38,109 bases of DNA from Russula earlei (lineage: Eukaryota; Basidiomycota; Agaricomycetes; Russulales; Russulaceae), in contig JAGFNK010000500.1 in NCBI GenBank assembly GCA_025769875.1, forward strand, positions 1 through 38,109. Reading direction: 5' to 3'. The notes under the pieces were generated by a model. That model searched no databases. It worked only from the letters and a program-made list of their open reading frames with translations, and was not told the origin of the DNA. Shown here in pieces: positions 1-10,045 of the stretch. A program made the position numbers and the translations under genes. Position 1 is the first letter of the stretch; each line of letters starts with the position of its first letter.

Positions 1-238
1 TGTCCATTTGTTTACGGCACTCTCCAACCCTGGGATACTCCTTTAAGGACCGTCCCCTTGTGACTACTCTGGCCTCTTCCCTGCGTGATTGCTCGACTCT
101 CACAGTAACAATACCTCTCTGGTATTTGTTACTACTCTGGATTCTACTTCTTGCCCACGCAGTCTTGGACGTCTATCGACTCGTCTTCGAGCTTATCCCT
201 TGCTCTTGAACTGGATAGTTCAACAGTGAGTCTTGACA
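1..238 (+). mobile_element. LTR-A, 3' part (cut by window start)
   Basis: This is the last 238 bases of an LTR of family A, running into the window from the left. It matches the 3' parts of the copies at 2412-5086 and, on the other strand, 6397-7360 and 13340-14301, and it ends in the family terminus GTCTTGACA. The following five bases (ATTGC, 239-243) would be one TSD copy; the other lies outside the window. It interrupts the Gypsy-E gag reading frame, which runs toward it on the minus strand. Whether it is solo or belongs to a full element cannot be told here. Confidence 0.9.
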
Positions 239-1623
239 ATTGCCACGTGTTCCCCAGGTGGAGAGACGAGCCCAGGGGCAGTTCAGATTCGTATTGCAAT
301 TGTGTGTGTTGGTATGATTGGTGAGGACTGCACATTTGCGCATCCAGATCCGGTGTTGTTTCTGTGCACCGGAGATCCATTCTTGAAAGGTGGTGGGGTC
401 TTCCTGGCTAATAATGGCTTCAACCAATGGTTTGGGAAGGCCGCACGCGAACAGGTGCATGACCATCGGGTTTTCCATGTGCAAGGATCCGCGGCATGCA
501 AGTAGTTTGAAGTTTGCAATGTATTTGTCAAGATTGTTTTCTTTCATCTTGAGTTTGTGTAACTGGTCTTGCATGCGTTCGCGTTCAGTGTAGTCAGTAA
601 ACGCATGTTTGAATTGTTGTTCCATGGCTTGCCAAGCAGTGAGGCTGAAGGGGGTTTTGTCTGGATCGAGCATGACCTTTTCAAGCCATTCATCCATTGC
701 TTCCATTGCTTCGACCCATCCGTCAACACCAGGCCCTTCCATTAGTGCCAGGAAGTAGGCACATTTTTTGATGGGATTTTGAGCAATCTTGCTGTTGAAG
801 TTCATTCTCATGAAGCATCAAAACATGGTGAGGAACGCATGGGTGCGTGTGCGGTCACTGTTGAATGCCTTCGGGGGAATGCCTTCAAGTTTCCCATTGT
901 TGGAGGGTTGTCTGTTATGATCATAATTGCCACATGCATTGTAATCGTCAGGGTCAGGACTCGGAGGTTGTCTTCCACATCCTCCAAAGCCTTGAAACAA
1001 GGCAGGTCAGGGAAAGGCTTGAGTCATTCCCGATGACACGAGTTGTTGAGGGACGGGTGCATCTGGTTCATCATCAGCAGCGCATATTTTGGTTGTAGTG
1101 ATGGGTTCTTGTTCCATTGGTTCTGCGGGTGCGGGAGTCAATTCTCGAGTTGATCGTGGCACCGGTTCTCCTGAGGCGACTAGTGCATCCATGTCCAGTC
1201 CTTCAAGAGGGTCGAATTTCAACTCAAAAATAGGGCGTGCGACACACACGGCCACAAAGTAATCTTCATGTCGTTCGAGCTCAAATCATACCCCATAGAG
1301 TGTTCTGAGTCCTACTTTGGCTTGTTGTAGGGTGCGAAAAATCCGGTCCATGGGGTGGGATCTACTCCTAGTTGGCGAAATACAGTGTTTTGTCTAACTG
1401 TTCTGGCATGAGGGCGATGTCGATGTCTGGGTTTAATTTGAATGGGAGTCTTAACTGTCCCAGTCCTTGGGTGGAGGGTTTTCCTAAGCCTTTGTATCTC
1501 CAGTCTCTGGCCATGGAGGTCATGTTTCAAAGGAAAGGAAAAATCGATATATTCTGGATGGGTGCATGGGTATGCGTTCCAGGTCGAGGGTTCAAGAAGG
1601 TAAGCTTGTTCTAATGTCACCAA
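239..1623 (-). pseudogene. gag: Gypsy-E gag, decayed fragment
   Basis: Minus-strand reading from about 1623 down to 239 gives a broken Ty3/Gypsy Gag. The most recognisable part (about 811-300) has the capsid-like pattern seen in fungal Gypsy Gag: a Trp-rich start (DGWVEAMEAMDEWL), an FKHAFTDYTERERMQDQL helix, a DKYIANFKLLA helix, and a final region with FQEWISGAQKQHRIW. The N-terminal part (1255-1007 and 1623-1312) is acidic and Pro-rich and sits in other frames, so there are at least two frameshifts. The C-terminus, with any zinc knuckle, was cut off by LTR-A at 1-238. No pol of this element is present. Gypsy assignment rests on Gag architecture only. Confidence 0.65.
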
Positions 1624-2411
1624 CTGGGGGTGGTGTCACTGACAAATTGTTTCATGTGCAAGACGTGTGCACTGAGTCGAGCAAGATGACAAGTTCTCAC
1701 AAGAATCAGGGTTCTCGGTGACAACACAGCAAGGGCTAGTGTGTACCGCAGAGTGGGGAAACAGCGGATAAGTCTTCGTGTTCGAAGACTTGGTGAGACA
1801 AAGAATTTCTGAGACAATTGCTTGATTCCCTGCAAGCCTACAGTTCCGAAGCTAGAATCCAGTGATATTCACAAGAGAACAAGCTTAGAGCTTGTTCTCA
1901 TCAGATGGCAGTCTTGAATACTATATCAAATAGTATTCATGAGGTAGTAGTGAGGTGATCGTACTGGAACATGAAGGAAATGTCTGGTACATGCGAGGCT
2001 CAATCAATGAGTCATAAAACACGTGGGAAACTTGAGACATGTCCAGGTGGGCTTATCCAGTTGCTGGTCCAGTTCGATGTACCGGTTCTTGTGACAATTT
2101 TTGAGTGTCAATTTGTTCTTGAGTCATTTGTTCTTCCAAATGACACTGGGCCACATGGCTATACCAAGTGTGCATCAGAATGGCCTTTCCTTTGGGGGGT
2201 GCTTGACAGAATTTCTGACAAGTGCAGAGTGCCATCTCCTTGACATCAAACACAGTCAACTCAGATGTACCAAATCATACCAAGATTAACTCAAAATCAA
2301 GTGACAATAAATCCACTCTGATGACTGTGACATAAGTAAGTTATTGAAGTATGTACTGAGCTGTTAATCAACAGATGCCACACAGAGTCAGCTTTTCACC
2401 ATTCCATCAGT
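1624..2411. other. Non-coding flank of Gypsy-E, grading into CpG-free DNA
   Basis: No convincing ORF is seen. The left part still has CpG sites and two strong hairpins (1875-1938), and may be the 5' leader or LTR of Gypsy-E (minus strand). From about 2085 to 2411 there is no CpG at all, matching the CpG-free DNA that resumes after the LTR nest at 5087. The boundary between Gypsy-E and older DNA could not be fixed. A TG...CA LTR from 1634 to about 5122 is conceivable but unproven. Confidence 0.4.
1875..1938. repeat. Two adjacent perfect hairpins
   Basis: GAGAACAAGCT (1875-1885) pairs perfectly with AGCTTGTTCTC (1889-1899) around a 3-nt loop. GAATACTAT (1916-1924) pairs with ATAGTATTC (1930-1938) around a 5-nt loop. 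Both are exact inverted repeats 16 nt apart. Function unknown. Confidence 0.8.
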
Positions 2412-2982
2412 TGTCATGAACCATTCTCTGGAGAGGGCCCTTGAAGGACCCTTCCTTATGAGAGGAAACCTAGTCCCTATGGTGTCACCCTGTTCACATG
2501 GACAAAAGGGGTGAGTAGAGGTGTCCACAATATCACGCACGCATTGTCGCACAAGCAATTCTCAGCACAATCGACATACAGCAAGCCCCACTCAATGGCA
2601 ACCCTTTAAGCAATAAAGGACAGTATTATAGCCTCCCTAAGGACCCTTTAGGACGACTCTAAGTGCCCTACAATAGGCACTAACACAATACTAAGGACCC
2701 TACAATGCATTATTAGACTAACTCTAATAACTATAGAACAAACTATAAAGCAATACTAAGGACCTTAATAGAAGTATTAGGGTTGACTCTAAGGACCCTA
2801 ATAGAACCATATAAAGGGCCTTATAGACAACTCTATTCCTTGAATCAGACTACAAGTCCCCAAATGACCGGCCCTAAACTAACTAACAGCAAATGAATCA
2901 GGTGCTTTGCACATGTACTAAAGCAGTGAACATGTGGACAATAGGGGCTCTTACTCATCATTAGAAGCCCTCTTACTCAGCA

Positions 2983-3016
2983 GCTTACTGAGCATGACTG
3001 AGCATGCTCAGTAAGC
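2983..3016. repeat. Conserved 14-bp palindrome in LTR-A
   Basis: GCTTACTGAGCATG (2983-2996) and its exact reverse complement (3003-3016) surround a 6-nt loop. The same stem is kept in every complete LTR-A here: 6757-6790, 8641-8674, 13700-13733 and 24845-24878. It lies about 85 bp upstream of the TATA box in U3, so it may be a dimeric factor-binding site or a cruciform or hairpin. Confidence 0.85.
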
Positions 3017-3099
3017 ATACTCTGACTTCTTACTCATCCATCTATTGTGCTTGATAACAAGGTAATGGACTGGTTCCCTATTTAGCAGTTCTCTTGTAG

Positions 3100-3107
3100 T
3101 ATATAAG
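3100..3107 (+). promoter_or_regulatory. LTR-A TATA box, followed by AATAAA
   Basis: TATATAAG, then TCAATAAAG 4 nt later, then the GGACAGTC/GACTGTCC hairpin that marks the probable start of the R region. The same arrangement is in the other LTR-A copies, on the minus strand in three of them. This is the expected layout of an LTR promoter plus poly(A) signal; transcription is not shown. Confidence 0.6.
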
Positions 3108-3144
3108 TGCTCAATAAAGTAACGGACAGTCTTCAGACTGTCCA

Positions 3145-4849
3145 TGTTACAAACTAAGGCCAGGTACTGGCTGTATATTTCCCTATTCCACTCAAGAGAG
3201 ACCTCTCTTACTTTGCATTACCAACTCCCTTCCATTTCTTGGGCTATCCCTCCTACAGTGGAAGATATTGCTATTGCAAAGGCACCATAACACAACCAGG
3301 CACCCATTTCCTAATCGGGTAATCATCTCGTGGCAGCCACATGGTCACCCAGCCACCAAGAACCTGAAACAGTGGCACAAACTCTTAGAAACTGTTGCAT
3401 GACTCATCTGATGTCATCAAGGCTCCAATGACATCATGGCTGACTGAGCGACTCCACAGTGACCTCATAGGCTCACTAAGCACTCCACAGTGACATCATA
3501 ATGATGTCATCGCTCCACAATGATCAGTAATACGCTCAGTAAGCCTGAAACTTGACACAAGCAAGTTGTAGTCCTATTGGATGGTACCAAGAGGTCTAGA
3601 ATAGTTCCAGTTCTTTGTAATCGACCCTGTACACTGTATATAAGCCCCAATGAAGCATGGCAGTCGTCAGACTGTCCATTTGTGATACTCTCATCTTCCT
3701 GGGTACTCCCCCATGACTGCTCAGTTTAAAGATTCCCCTTGCCTCCAAGGTACTCTTCAACAACCACCTTGTTTAAAGCCCCCTCACCGCACTGGCCTCC
3801 CGTCTTTGCCTCTGCCTCCTGCTACACATACCAGTCCCCATCTGGTACCTTCTAGTTATTTGGCTTGTCCTCTTTGTTCAACACCGCCTATGCCACATAC
3901 TGTTACACCATTTTCCTTTTACGTTTACTTCTTACCTTTTGCTATGGACTGCTTGCTTGCGTACGTCCCTTTACTTACTGGTCTTGTGATCTCTTACGTC
4001 TTGTGATCCTTTCTGTGTTATCATGTGATCCATACACATCCAGGTAACACTGGATTGCTGTTACTTTCCCTTTGTTTGGTTCTCTTTCCATTTATGTTCA
4101 CTTTTTAGTTTCGACTGTGCAATGCTGCGCACCTACTGTGCAGCACAGTTACTTGGTTCTGACTCATTCGTGGCCTCATTCCTATGACTCCTACTTATTA
4201 TGACTCCTACTATACTAGTAGCACAGTCAAAGCGCAGCTATTGCTGCGCTTCTCCTGTATATATAAGCTCAGTACTTTGTGACCAAAGCCCTAAGCTTGG
4301 TCTCTTGTAGAATCCAACCTACTCTTGTCCAAACATATTCGCCTGCAACCCAATTCACTCTCACAAACTTAACTCACAACTACCTCTCCATTTCATCAAC
4401 TCTCAACACACCATCTACCATCTACTCTTCGCCTTTCCCTTCCTTCCCTAAGAGTCTCTCTTCACTCTCCTGAGAAGAGCTCTCTTCCTTTAAGACCTAC
4501 CTTCCTCTACTCTCTCTGCGTTGTTCAAGGTCCCGACGGACTTGAACGCATATAGCTAGTGGAACCAGCCCTAGTCTATCCCATTACAAACTTACCCTAG
4601 CTTCTCAACGGACCGAGTCCTAGGAAGGGTCTATTGGCCATAACCTGTTTAGCATAAAACATTTCGACCGCTGCAGGGATCCTTACTCCTTATAACACGG
4701 GAACCAGCCCGTTTCTTGAACACCTCTCTATCATCGACTTGCTTTCTGCTTTGAACTGACACGGCTAGTTACCGTGACACATACTGTCTGTTCTGACCCT
4801 TGCCCACCTGCTCCTGAGTCCTTAGTGATCAGCAGTACGTGTCTTGACA
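3145..4849 (+). mobile_element. Solo LTR-B nested in LTR-A
   Basis: Begins TGTTACAAAC at 3145 and ends GTCTTGACA at 4849, with perfect TSD GTCCA (3140-3144 and 4850-4854). Without the LTR-C insertion and its extra TSD its length is about 821 bp, near the 829 bp of the three Gypsy-B LTRs at 27427, 32110 and 36957. It inserted in the 3' arm of the R-region hairpin of LTR-A. It is more diverged than the Gypsy-B LTRs. Its CRE-like TGACGTCA has become TGATGTCA. Confidence 0.95.
3901..4779 (+). mobile_element. Solo LTR-C nested in LTR-B
   Basis: An 879-bp LTR of a third family, beginning TGTTACACC at 3901 and ending ACCGTGACA at 4779, with perfect TSD CATAC (3896-3900 and 4780-4784). It has a strong TATA box (TATATATAAG, 4258-4267). 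Immediately upstream is a perfect hairpin, AGCGCAGC (4231-4238) with GCTGCGCT (4243-4250). No other member of this family lies in the window and no coding part is present, so superfamily is unknown; the 5-bp TSD and TGTTAC start make Gypsy likely. Confidence 0.9.
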
Positions 4850-5086
4850 GTCCATTTGTTTACGGCACTCTCCATTCCTGGGATACTCCTTTAAGGACCA
4901 TCCCCTTGTGACCATCCTGGCTACTTCCCTGTGTACCTGCTCAACTCTACCAGTAACTGTACCTCTCTGGTACTTGATACTGCTTTGGACTCTGCTCCTT
5001 GCCCACGCCATCTTAGACATCTACCAACTTGTCTTTGAGCTTACCCCTCGCTCTTGAACTGGATAGTTCAACAGTGAGTCTTGACA

Positions 5087-5956
5087 TCAGTCCACATCAG
5101 ATTGGGTCACCTGATGTCAACAAATTCCTCATTGGGGGTGAGGGCTGGGTGATGTGGCCAAGGCCTTGACATCAGGCACAAGGTGGCTTGTGGTTGGTGA
5201 GGGCTAGGGATGAGAGGGAGGTGGCATGTGTATGCATGTGTGGTTGGTGGCAAGGGATGTAAAGTTGCATTTCTGCACATGATTTTGTGGCCAGCCACAA
5301 TATTCCTTACAGTGGCTGGAGGGGATTTGAAGGATGCTGAGGAGGAGTCAGATGTTGAGGGGTTTTCTTGGGATGAGCTACTGATTGAGGATGAAGACAA
5401 GGAGACTATGGATTGGTCTGAGTAGCATAGTAGCTTCCATTGGTGACCTGTATGAAACAATTCACATTTTACATATAAAAGCCACAGCCTAGGCCAAGCT
5501 GGGCCAGAAGAACACTAGTCCCTAATTCTTGGTGCTATTAGTCCTAGCCATACTAGATCTAGTACTGTCACCAACCTATCAATTGGACAGAACTTCTAGA
5601 CCCACTGAAAACAATGATCTCCATTTCTTTCAAACTGGGGGTAAAAGTACTGGTTAATGCAAATCCACCATGTTTTTTTTTGTCAGAATATGAGTATTTG
5701 ATGTTTTCCCCTTTCTTGTGTTTTCAGAGAGATGTCATGCAGAATGCTAGAGTTCAAGTCAGTGCTTCAAATGGGCATTGTTGGCTAATCACATGTCTCT
5801 AAGCCATCCTCCCTCATCCTCATCCTCTTGTTAGCCCCATTGCTGTAATGCACTCCTATTGTAGTATAAAAGCTTTCAACCATGCTGCCAATCTGCACAA
5901 ACAATCATACCAGACAGATGACATTATTTCCAATGCATGCCAGCCCTGATGGTTTT
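5087..5956. other. Old host-like DNA without CpG; possible gene remnants
   Basis: These 870 bases contain no CG dinucleotide on reading through, unlike the young elements nearby. A plus-strand frame ending at 5425 has an acidic tail (DLKDAEEESDVEGFSWDELL then DEDKETMDWSE, stop TAG) preceded by a TTCCTTACAG sequence that could be a 3' splice site. This may be the last exon of an unidentified gene. A TATAAAAG stands near 5870. I could not assign a protein family. The region ends at the Copia-F insertion, and the same CpG-free DNA resumes at 13066. Confidence 0.5.
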
Positions 5957-6389
5957 TGTTGAATCACACAGTGATAAGGTAGATTAGATCGTAATAGATC
6001 TAATAAAATGATATTCAATTTCTGTGAGACAAAACTACTTGTGTCATATTTACCTAATAAAATGATACTACAACGCATAATCAGCTACTGATAAGATCGT
6101 GAGATAGTAAGTACTTACTTCAGTTTCTGAGACAAAACTGAAGTATCTACTGTATGTACAACGCTCTTAAGTATCTGAGAGCATCCCTAATTATTTTGTC
6201 TGTAGTAACTATCAAATTGTTTTCATGATCACTATGTGCTAGCTACTGATGGTCTTAGATCACACTATCAATTTTGCTATCATACATGTTGCAGCAACTG
6301 AGCTGAAACACTTATGTGTTCCGGGCCTGTGTGCCACCTGGACAGTTTGGGCCAACGCATCAACGCTTCAGCTACTCTTTATCTCAACA
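5957..6389 (-). repeat. Copia-F 3' LTR
   Basis: 433 bp, TGTT...AACA. It pairs with 12628-13065. It is followed on the plus strand by TCCCCCC, which is the element's purine tract (GGGGGGA) read on the minus strand. That tract was split by the solo LTR-A at 6397. Confidence 0.9.
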
Positions 6390-6396
6390 TCCCCCC

Positions 6397-7360
6397 TGTC
6401 AAGACTCACTGTTGAACTATCCAGTTCAAGAGCGAGGGATAAGCTCAAAGACGAGTCGATAGATGTCCAAGACAGGCGTGGGCAAGAAGTAAAGTCCAGA
6501 GTAGTAACAGATACCAGAGGGGCACTGTTACCGTGAGAGTAGAGCAATCATGCAGAGAAGAGGCCAGGATAGACACAAGGGGACGGTCCTTAAAGGAGTA
6601 TCCCAGGGATGGAGAGTGCCATAAACAAATGGACAGTCTGAGGACTGTCCGCTACTTTATTGAGCGCTTATATACTACAAGAGAACTGCTAAATAGAGAA
6701 CAAGTCCTAACCTTGTTATCAAGCACAATAGAGTGCTGAGTAAGAAGTCGGAGTGTGCTTACTGAGCATGCTCAGTCATGCTCAGTAAGCTGCTGAGTAA
6801 GAAGGCTTTTCCTGATGAGTAAGAGCTTTCATTGTCCATGTGTTTTGCTGATCTAGTGCACGTGCAAGCACCTGAGTCATTTCCTGTTAGTTAGTTTAGG
6901 GCCAGTCATTTGAGGACTTGGAGTTTGGTTAGGGAATAGTGTATCTTATAAGGCCTTTATATAGCTCCATTAGGGTCCTTAGAGTCGACCCTAATACTTC
7001 TTTTAAGGTCCTTAGTATTGCCTTTATAGTTCCTTCTATAGTTATTAGAGTCGGTCTAATAACGCGTTGTAGAGTCTTTGGTACTAGGTTAGTACCCATA
7101 GTAGAGCACCTAGAGTCGTCCTAAAGGGTCCCTAGAAGGGCCCTAATACTGTCCTTTATTGTTAGAAGGGTTGCCATTAAGTGGGGCTTGCTGTATGTCG
7201 ATTGTGCCAAGAATCGCTCGCGCAACAATGCACGCACAATATTGTGGACACCTCTACTCACCCCTTTTGCTCGTGTGAACAGGGTGACACCATAGAGGCT
7301 GGGTTTCCTTCTATAAGGAAGGGTCCTTCAAGGGCCCTCTCCGGAGAATGGTTCATGACA
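6397..7360 (-). mobile_element. Solo LTR-A inserted in the Copia-F purine tract
   Basis: 964-bp LTR-A in reverse orientation (plus strand begins TGTCAAGACTC, ends GTTCATGACA). TSD is CCCCC (6392-6396 and 7361-7365), provided by the G-tract of the Copia-F polypurine tract. No internal sequence remains, so it is a solo LTR. It has the family palindrome at 6757-6790. Confidence 0.93.
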
Positions 7361-7391
7361 CCCCCGTGATCTAGACAGTCAGTAGATTAGA

Positions 7392-8285
7392 TCAGATGAG
7401 ACCTAATCCAGTGATGAAAGTCTGAAGCAACACATGAGCGTGCAGCTTGGTTAGACCATCAGCAAGCATCTCTGCTGTGGGCATTCTGACTAGATCAATC
7501 ATTCCATCCTTGATGTACTGTCTGATTGCATGATGCTTTATGGGGATATGTTTTGATCTTCTTCCAGTGATGGGATTAAGCACAAGATCTATGGCACCTT
7601 TGCTACCACCATGGAGCAGAATTGGATCAGTGATATCGTAGCCAATTTTGGAGAAGAAGCTCCAATACCACACAGCTTGATTAGCTGCATTGGCTAGGGC
7701 CATATACTCAGCTTGAGTGGTGCTCTGGGCGATGGTCTTCTGTTTACACAAGGACCAGAAAATCACAGCTCTGGATAGCAAGAATACATAGCCCAAAGTG
7801 GAGTGAAAGTCATCTGTGTCATCTCCGAGACTAGAATCAGAGTATCCATGTAGTCCAATGCCTCGCGCGCCATCGTAATGTAGCTTTAGTTGGGCTGTGC
7901 TGTTAAGATAAGATAGCACATATTTTGCAAGGCATAGGTGCTGTGCTGACAGATTGCTGGAATACTGTGCCAGACATGAGACTGCAAAGGAGATGTCTGG
8001 ACGCATTCTGATTTGCACATACAGGAGGCTGCCAATTATTCTTTGGTAGTACTTTATTTCCAAAGGCGTTGCCTGTCCAGTATGCTTAACCAGATGTATT
8101 TCCACGCCAGATGGAAGTGGGGTGTGGACCGGATTGGAATCTGCCATCCCAAAGCAATTAACGATCTCTGAGATGTACCTAGATTGGTCAATGTCTAACA
8201 CTTTAGTTGAGCAGTTGTGCATTACGTGGATCCCAAGATAGGACTCGATCTTGCCTATATCAGTCATCTCATAGTGTGTAGACAG
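7392..8285 (-). pseudogene. pol: Copia-F pol, RT C-terminus and RNase H
   Basis: An open minus-strand stretch ending at a stop at 7392. It covers the end of Copia reverse transcriptase (IGKIESYLGI, then RIIGSLLYVQIRMRPDISFAV) and Copia-type RNase H (YSDSSLGD, then TQAEYMALANAANQAVWYW). The usual DNQ motif of the third RNase H catalytic Asp reads GSK here (HGGSKGAIDLVLNP), so that acidic residue is lost; the usual KHID is KHIP. The upstream half of RT continues at 9253 beyond the solo LTR-A. It is part of a single gag-pol polyprotein in this superfamily. Non-functional. Confidence 0.88.
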
Positions 8286-9247
8286 TGTCAAGACTCACTG
8301 TTATCCAGTTCAAGAAGTGAGGGGTAAGCTCGAAGATGAGTCGGTAGACGTCTAAGATGGTGTGGGCAAAGAGCATAGTCCAAAGCAGTATCAAGTACCA
8401 GAGAGGTACAGTTACTGGTAGAGTTGAGCAGGTATGCAGGGAAGTAGCCAGGATGGTCACAAGGGGACGGTCCTTAAAGGAGTATCCCAGGAATGGAGAG
8501 TGCCATAAACAAATGGACAGTCTGAAGACTGTCCATTACTTTATTGAGCGCTTATATACTACAAGAGAACTGCTAAATAGGTAACCAGTCATAACCTTGT
8601 TATCAAGCACAATAGATGGATGATTAAGAAGTCAGAGTACGCTTACTGAGCATGCTCAGTCATGCTCAGTAAGCTGCTGAGTAAGAGGGCTTCTAATGAT
8701 GAGTAAGAGCCCTATTGTCCACATGTTCACTGCTTTAGTACACGTGCAAAGCACCTGATTCATTTGCTGTTAGTTAGTTTAGGGCCGGTCATTTGGGGAA
8801 TTGTAGTCTGGTTCAAGGAATAGAGTTGTCTATAAGGCCCTTTATATAGTTCTATTAGGGTCCTTAGAGTCAACCCTAATACTTCTATTAAGGTCCTTAG
8901 TATTGCTTTATAGTTTGTTCTATAGTTATTAGAGTTAGTCTAATAATGCATTGTAGGGTCCTTACTATTGTGTTAGCACCTATTGTAGGGCACATAGAGT
9001 CGTCCTAAAGGGTCCTTAGGGAGGCTATAATACTGTCCTTTATTGCTAAAAGGGTTGCCATTAAGTGGGGCTTGCTGTATGTCGATTGTGCCGAGAATCG
9101 CTCACCCTGACAATGCGCACTGCAATATTGTGGACACCTCTACTCACCCCTTTTGTCCAGTGTGAACAGGGTGACACCATAGGGACTAGGTTTCCTCTCA
9201 TAAGGAAGGGTCCTTCAAGGGCCCTCTCCGGAGAATGGGTCATGACA
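8286..9247 (-). mobile_element. Solo LTR-A inserted in Copia-F RT
   Basis: 962-bp LTR-A in reverse orientation, with perfect TSD GACAG (8281-8285 and 9248-9252). It splits the Copia-F reverse transcriptase shortly after the YVDD active site. The 14-bp palindrome is kept at 8641-8674. It is shorter by a few bases than the 6397 copy near its U5 end (GTTATCCAG for GTTGAACTATCCAG). Confidence 0.95.
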
Positions 9248-9252
9248 GACAG

Positions 9253-9969
9253 TGATTGTTTGATGCCAGTGATCTGCATGCACAAGTCACTTAAGACTGT
9301 GATATCATCAACATAGAGGATGATAATGATAGTGGATCCTCCTGTGTCTTGGCGATGATAGACGCCGGCATCAAAATGCATGCGCATGAAGCCAAGCTCA
9401 ATGAGAACCCCATGAAACTGCAGGTTCCATGCATGCAAAGCTTGTTTGAGACTGTAGATCGCCTTCTTCAGGCAGCAAACTTGGTGTGATGTCTCCAGAA
9501 CAGTGAATCCTTGTGGTTGCTCCATGTAAATCTCTTCATCCAGTAGCCCATTCAGGAATGCTGACTTGACATCCATCTGGTGGATCTCCCAATCCTCTAG
9601 CATGGCCAACGCTAACAAGAGTCACAAAGACTCAAATCTCGCTACTGGAGAGAAGGTGTCACTGTAATCAAGTCCTTCAATTTGTGTAAACCCCTTGGCT
9701 ACAATGCGCACGCAAAATTGGCCATTGGATTTGCGTGCAAATACCCATCTTTATTTCATGGCCTTATGGCCAAGCGGTAGGGCAACTAGCTCCCAGGTAC
9801 CATTTTTGGCAAGCATGTCTATCTCATACTGACAAGCAGCTTTCCAATCATCGGCTGAGTCTGATTCCATTGCTTCCCAATAAGATACAGGGTTTAGCGC
9901 CTTGGCAGTCACTAACAGGGCCATATGCAATATGCGCCCTCTCTGAGTCAGACATTCCGCATTGTCCAC
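9253..9969 (-). pseudogene. pol: Copia-F pol, RT N-terminal half
   Basis: Reads on the minus strand from about 9969 to 9253. It starts with the typical Copia RT entry (WEAMESDSADDWKAACQYEI, then NGTWELVALP), continues through WEIHQMDVKSAFLNGLLDEE and MEQPQGF, and reaches the YVDD catalytic motif (ILYVDDITVLSD). Frameshifts or stops separate the 9751-9969 and 9061-9618 parts. The sequence is then cut by the solo LTR-A at 8286-9247 and resumes at 8285. Confidence 0.88.
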
Positions 9970-10045
9970 ACCAAAATATCTTGGGTTTGGATGCAGATTA
10001 ACCCTAAGTCCTACAAGGCGAAGGTGGATGCATCATGAAGGCAGG

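Larger units (their letters stand above)
2412..5086 (+). mobile_element. Solo LTR-A with nested LTR-B and LTR-C
   Basis: A complete LTR of family A begins TGTCATGAACC at 2412 and ends GTCTTGACA at 5086. It is flanked by a perfect 5-bp TSD, TCAGT (2407-2411 and 5087-5091). Without the 1,705-bp LTR-B nest and one 5-bp TSD copy its own length is about 965 bp, like the other family copies (962-964 bp). No internal element sequence is present, so it is a solo LTR left by LTR-LTR recombination. Several CpG sites kept in other copies are TpG or CpA here (for example CTCTGG for CTCCGG near the start), so this copy is relatively old. Confidence 0.95.

Noticed and set aside
2640..2850. Repeated CTAAGGACC / GACTCTAA motifs as a CRISPR-like or satellite array
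   Set aside because: Units are degenerate and unevenly spaced, lie inside LTR-A U3 and recur in every LTR-A copy; this is LTR sequence.
1634..5122. A complete Gypsy-E 5' LTR (TG...CA) around the LTR nest
   Set aside because: Ends can be imagined but no second copy, TSD or primer site supports them; kept only as a remark.
5614..5802. Small plus-strand ORF (62 codons) in the CpG-free DNA
   Set aside because: No family pattern, lies in decayed DNA, and a frame of this length is expected by chance.
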